From assembly GCA_963277665.1 (NCBI GenBank), contig OY728123.1, forward strand, positions 625,392,915 through 625,456,914: 64,000 nt of DNA, written 5' to 3'. Positions 59,308-64,000 of this stretch are shown one piece after another (the stretch's first letter is position 1; every line of letters starts with the position of its first letter). Position numbers and translations under genes: made by a program. The notes under the pieces were generated by a model. The model saw only the letters and a list, made by a program, of their open reading frames with translations, had not been told where the DNA came from and ran no database searches. The DNA is from Viscum album. Taxonomy: Eukaryota; Streptophyta; Magnoliopsida; Santalales; Viscaceae.

Positions 59308-61837
59308 TTTGTTTGTATTAATATTTTTGGGGATGGTATATGGGTGGTTTAGAAATATGTTTTAACTTTTTATAGACCACATACTAGTTCATTATGAACA
59401 AATTTCCATTAATAAGTCCTCGTTACTTGGGTTATGGGATTGCTTTTTGATTTTCACTATTATGATTTAGATATTGATTCAAATGTGATGTTTTTTTTGA
59501 TACTATTATTATGGTTTGGATTATTGTTTTCTAGGAAAGATCCATCATGCAAACATCATGATTAGAAATGTATGTCTTGCATGCCATATGTGTGCTTACA
59601 TGTGGATATTTTTTGATAAGAGGTTTGGTTGTATAGAGTGTTAACAACAGCTTATATTGTGTTTTCTTGGATAACATGTTGGTGTAATTATACTAAATTT
59701 TAATAAGGTGTATTTATTTTCATGTAAATTCTTGTGGATCTTAGGATGTGGGTTTTTCTAATGAAGGAAATATATTCCCTTCATCAAGGTATGTATGGAG
59801 ACCCATCATGGTTTTTTTAATGCATTGATGCCCACATAATGATTCAATGAGGTCATAGTATTCCAGATATGTGATATGAGGATGGAAATAAGTTTCCATG
59901 AGGTTGTGGGAGTGATTAAATAAAGTTTAAACAATAATTTATATTGGTTTTTCACATATTTCTTCATAGTGGAACTCTACACAACAGGAATGGTTGGTTG
60001 TGTTAGTCCCCTAAGTGTAATACAGAAATGCATTATTTCTTTTCCTTATTATGTGATGTCAATTATGGGGGATTCTCTTAGTATCAATGTCTAGTTTTAT
60101 AGGATATCATCCGTTAGATAACTGACCCCATGGTTCCTAGAATTTTTTTTCGGTATCATGGTAATAGTATGGGTAGAATCTTGAGGTTTTGGAATGACGT
60201 CGTTTGGAAAGTGATTGTGCGATTAGCCTAGAAATGTGTGAGATACCTCATAATATTGGATGTGACAAAAATGAATTTGTGTAATGGATAGTGAGTTATG
60301 CACATTAGTATTTGTTTAATGAGGTCTGGATCATGGGATCATGATTCATGGTGTGTGGGTGGGTTCTACTGGAGATTGAAACTATTAGTTTTGTGTAAAA
60401 TTGTGCAGTATAGTGGGTAAGTAATTATGAGAGTGTTCTTAGTAGGTCACTCTTCCTTTAGAAGGAGATTGATTTTTAGAATGTCTTTTTAGAAGACGCC
60501 TCATTGTGTGAGGTTCAATGTATAATGTTTATGTGAAGTTCTGGGTGGTCCATGGATCTATGTAAGGGGTTATGTGAGAGTTTACTAACAATCTTCGGGG
60601 TTCATCAGGAACCCATGTGGTATAGTGGAAACAGTGTTTTGGTAGTTCTAGTTTTGATTTACTCTTATAGTGAGGTGACTAGTGTTTTTGGTGAGACACT
60701 TATGGTCATGTTGACCTAGAGCTGAGGATGAGAATTGGATGTGTCCCTATGTGGTAAGATATGATGTTGGTGATGGATGGAGGTGTCATGGAATAGTTGA
60801 CCTAAGTGTGTACCATGAAATGAACTGTCAAGGGGGCACTTTGATTGGACCAATTTGGGACAGTGCTCAAGGCGTGTTGTAAGGGAATCCATATGGTGTG
60901 AAGTTTACCATTGGCTATTGTTGTTTGGAAACGACGATTCCCTAGTGTGCTGGGTGCGAGTGGTGGTGGATGTTCCATGTAAATTACTAGGGATGAGTGA
61001 ATTGGTCATGTTCATTCATTACATTTGGAAATGTATAGAGTTTGGTTCATGGATATTGGTGGCTAGTCTTGCTGAGTGATGCTAATAATACACTAATGGT
61101 GAGAAGCATCATATCAATCATAGTGGAATGGCCCTTGTGGTGGATTTGTTTGTGGGTACTGTGAGGTTGGTTGGGGAGATGATTGAAGTGACACCGGCAT
61201 GTTTGTATGAGGTAAGATAGGATGTTAATATGTTAACTAGTAAGTACCATATTTTTTATTCATATATGGTGTTCGGTGAAGTTAGTGCATTAGAATTGGG
61301 TTAGAGTGCAATTGGTGTGATTAGAGGGTGAGTTAGATCATAGGTGTGCTAGTGCTTAAGGTGAGAGTATGAAAGATTGTGGGTAGTTGGTTATCATACC
61401 ATGTAATTACACCAAGATTCATGTTTGGACTTTTCTGTGGGCATTTTGATAATCTTTTTGTTCCTCGATGGGTAAGGGCATCGTGATCAGTTAGTTATTG
61501 AAGTGTTCATGGGTGAGGCTGACTAATTTTAGAATAAGTCATCCAAAGGATGACTTATGGATGGGTTTGTGTAAAATTATATTTTATGAGATTAGAACCA
61601 CACTGATAGTTTCTTTCAAGACATATTTGAGGTGATCTAGGGCTCATAACATTAGTTTTATTGGAAAATCTAGTGGATCTATACACGGTGTTAGGAATTG
61701 CATAGTAGAAGATTGTTTAGTGTTTGAAGATGTAACACAACCATTTAGAGATGAATTACTGAAAATGGTAAGACTAATATGTGTCATAAATTATATGAAA
61801 CACTTCTAGTGGATGATAATCCCTATAGTGGGTATTT
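59308..61837 (+). other. Element F interior, non-coding
   Basis: About 2.5 kb with only short frames (the longest, 60855-61079, 74 codons, has no recognisable domain). No gag, zinc knuckle, RT or integrase motif on either strand. TATAGTGGGTAT at 61825-61836 is the degraded counterpart of the element E purine tract and marks the LTR start. Confidence 0.72.
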
Positions 61838-64000
61838 TTTAAAGAACCACATTGTTATAGGTTTTTGAATTCTTGATGGATTTTAATTTTTTCGTTTGTT
61901 GAGGGGTTTATTTTAATAATTTGGACTCATATTGGGATTTTGAGTGTTTATAAATCATTAAGTGGTGTTATTGGACATCTAATGAGGGCCATTTAGGGTC
62001 ATGGGTGTTCTAGTGAAATTTGTATAAGGGAAAGTGTGGTGGAAGCCTAAAATTCAATAGCCTTTAACCATTCACACAGTGAACCAGGGGTTCATGCCAT
62101 CAATGGGGAAAGCTGACAGGTGTATCCCACTACCTCTAAGGTATTACTACTTATACCATGGTCCACATCATGAATGAGGCTCTTCCAAGGGAATAATCCA
62201 TCTACTTGAACATTTTATGTCGTGAACCAGTGGTTTAGGCCGTGAAATGATTAGGAGAAAGGGATTCACAACATAAACCCCCTATTTAACTCAATGAATG
62301 GTGTTATTAGTTTCTTTTTATGACCATGGGATTCCCATTAACTTAACAATAATTACCAACTTTTTTAGGGGTAATTTAACATAGATAGGCCCATTGGGTT
62401 GTCCTCTCCCTCTCCTTATCCTCCATTTTGAATCCCCTTAATAGGGGAGGATTTTTTGTGCATTACTATGGTTGATCCAAGGTATGTTATCTATTTATTC
62501 CTATAATAGTACCTCTCATTACATAACTCTAATTTTATTTCATTTTGGTCTAGGTTGTTTTAGTTGATTTAATCATTGTATGGTGAAATCATCCAAATCT
62601 ATATAGATTTCATTTGATGTGGCTAGAGGATGACCTGAGATGATGTTTGCACATCATTTATCACTGTTCAATTAAAGGAATTTCAATTGAAGAATTTATT
62701 TAGGTTTTTTTTCCTAAATTGGTTAAAAATAACCATTTAATTAGAATATTGGTTGGGGATTTCTATTTTCTTTGGATTAGATTCATGCCGAGAGTAGACG
62801 ACACCCCATTACAAAAGGTTTTGGAAAGAGAATTATTCTTCTGGATTATTTAGGTGATTATTATTTTTTGGAATTTAATTAATTAATTAATTATAAATGT
62901 TTATAAATAATTATTTATCATGTATATTGTGAGTTAGGAGGTTAGATGTTGATATAGGATCAAATAAGGGAAATATGGGGTTGATTTTGGTGATGTGGAG
63001 AATAGATTAAAGTGAAACTCCTTGATAGAGGTAAGGTTTCCCCTATAATAAAATTTCATATATATTTTTATGAATATTTCTGTATGACTATATATTATAT
63101 GTGTTTAAGAAAATGGTGTAAGGAATTTCAGAGTCCTTAGGAATGATAATGGGGTGGCATTGAGCCTCCTCCCAGTATGAATCCAAGTGCACTTTAATAC
63201 CTTGAATTATTTGGGATCACCCTGCGACTATGTCTTCGAGGGGGGAGGTCCTTATTAGGTTGATGTGAGATCATAGGTAGGTCTTAGAGCATGAAAGGTG
63301 ATTTGAGATGGCATTTGTTGGGATTCTAAGTCTAGTGTAAATTTATGAAGGGATTGGGGGAGATTGATGATGGGTGGGGCAGTTTTTTTGTCTCGTGAGT
63401 GACTAAGAACTCCCTCCCAAGGTTGACAGAGAGTCTTAGTGTGTGAGGTGAGTGGAGTATGTCCTCTATGATTAAATGTGGTGTGATAGAGAGGAGTTTC
63501 CTCTGTGTATCTATTTGATATATCTTCCTTAAAATATTTGAGATGATCCCTAGTAAGATTCGTGGACTTTTTTTGTGGACTAGACTTGTGGTTTCCAAGG
63601 GGGTTTGAGGGGTATGGATTTGAAAGGACCTTGGGAAGTTGTACTAGAATTAATTAGGGGTATTAATAAGGTTGTACCCCAACACATGAGTTTGGGTAAG
63701 AGATGATCCTTCAGGTTATATATTCTCCATGGGATGGTATAGATGAGATGGTACCAATGACCAAAGACTGAGAAGGGTCGGGAGGACCCTAGTAGCCATT
63801 CCATTCAGCGAGATGAGTTGTACTATGATGCAAAATGATAGTTGTGGGTTATTACTATATGTGATGAGTTGGAGAGTTTTGTTATGGCTACATGCCCTGT
63901 TTAAAATGTGATTGTGATGGGTGGTATATTTATCCTATGGGGAGATGGGTCCCATGTCCTGGACACTCCAGGAGGGAGATTGTATTATCAGGACTACCAT
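61838..64000 (+). repeat. 3' LTR of element F, cut by the window end
   Basis: Begins TTTAAAGAACC, aligned with TGTAAGATCC of element E, and follows the 5' LTR along its visible length, with clear divergence. Contains an AATT microsatellite at about 62874-62892. Confidence 0.78.

Larger units (their letters stand above)
56168..64000 (+). mobile_element. Element F: relative of E, plus orientation, cut by the window end
   Basis: 5' LTR 56168-59292 (its first 34 or so bases missing), primer-binding site 59296-59307, interior about 59308-61837 without coding motifs, 3' LTR from about 61838 to beyond 64000. Pairing of the LTRs is visible from AGTTGGGGG (56194) against TGTTGAGGGG (61897) onward, including GTGTTTATAAATC in both. 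LTRs are longer than the interior. Confidence 0.8.

Noticed and set aside
60855..61079. A gene in the interior of element F
   Set aside because: 74 codons with no recognisable domain; the codon pattern is like that of the surrounding decayed sequence.

Overview
The window is a plant nuclear DNA stretch made almost entirely of LTR retrotransposons in various states of decay, nested in one another. I find no single-copy cellular gene, no rRNA and no functional tRNA gene. Plant origin follows from the Ty3/gypsy lineages seen (a Tat-type element with two RNase H domains, and chromodomain-bearing chromoviruses) and from primer-binding sites matching plant initiator tRNA-Met (TGGTATCAGAG). Seven stacked elements and no host gene in 64 kb suggest a very large, repeat-rich genome. 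A gymnosperm or a giant-genome monocot would fit, but the sequence alone does not settle the species.

Layout (my labels). Element G (1-18906, + strand, 5' end outside the window) is a Tat-lineage Ty3/gypsy relic: RT, gypsy RNase H, a second archaeal-type RNase H, integrase, a long 3' untranslated region with tandem arrays and an antisense coding remnant, a polypurine tract at 16546-16559 and a probable 3' LTR. Element A (3982-14097, - strand) is inserted in G with a perfect TTCAA target duplication. It has two 3.75-kb LTRs around a 2.6-kb interior that encodes only gag. Element C (about 18936-36559, - strand) is a chromovirus with gag, protease, RT, integrase and chromodomain remnants. Its left LTR is almost gone and its RT is split by element B (21487-31483, + strand, chromovirus). 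Element E (36560-56167, - strand) has long LTRs and a non-coding interior and carries element D (41555-51964, - strand, same family as B) with a perfect CCTAT duplication. Element F (56168 to beyond the window, + strand) is a relative of E, again with long LTRs and a non-coding interior.

Nesting order inferred from junctions: E went into the 5' LTR of F, C into the 3' LTR of E, B into C, D into E, and A into G. A deletion at about 18907-18936 appears to have fused the G side to the C side. By eye the LTR pairs rank A (about 4 percent different), then B and D (clearly more), then E (roughly a quarter), so A is the youngest. Every coding region carries stops or frameshifts. RT catalytic motifs are damaged in G, B and C; D keeps its protease DTG and RT FMDD motifs.

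Most interesting non-coding signals: dense near-palindromes of the CACGNCGTG type in the U3 and leader of B and D; a U3 motif (AGGGTGTGAG) at a similar place in the LTRs of B, D, E and F; minisatellites inside LTRs; a 22-bp perfect palindrome in the G LTR; and an antisense, helix-prone coding remnant next to the G polypurine tract.
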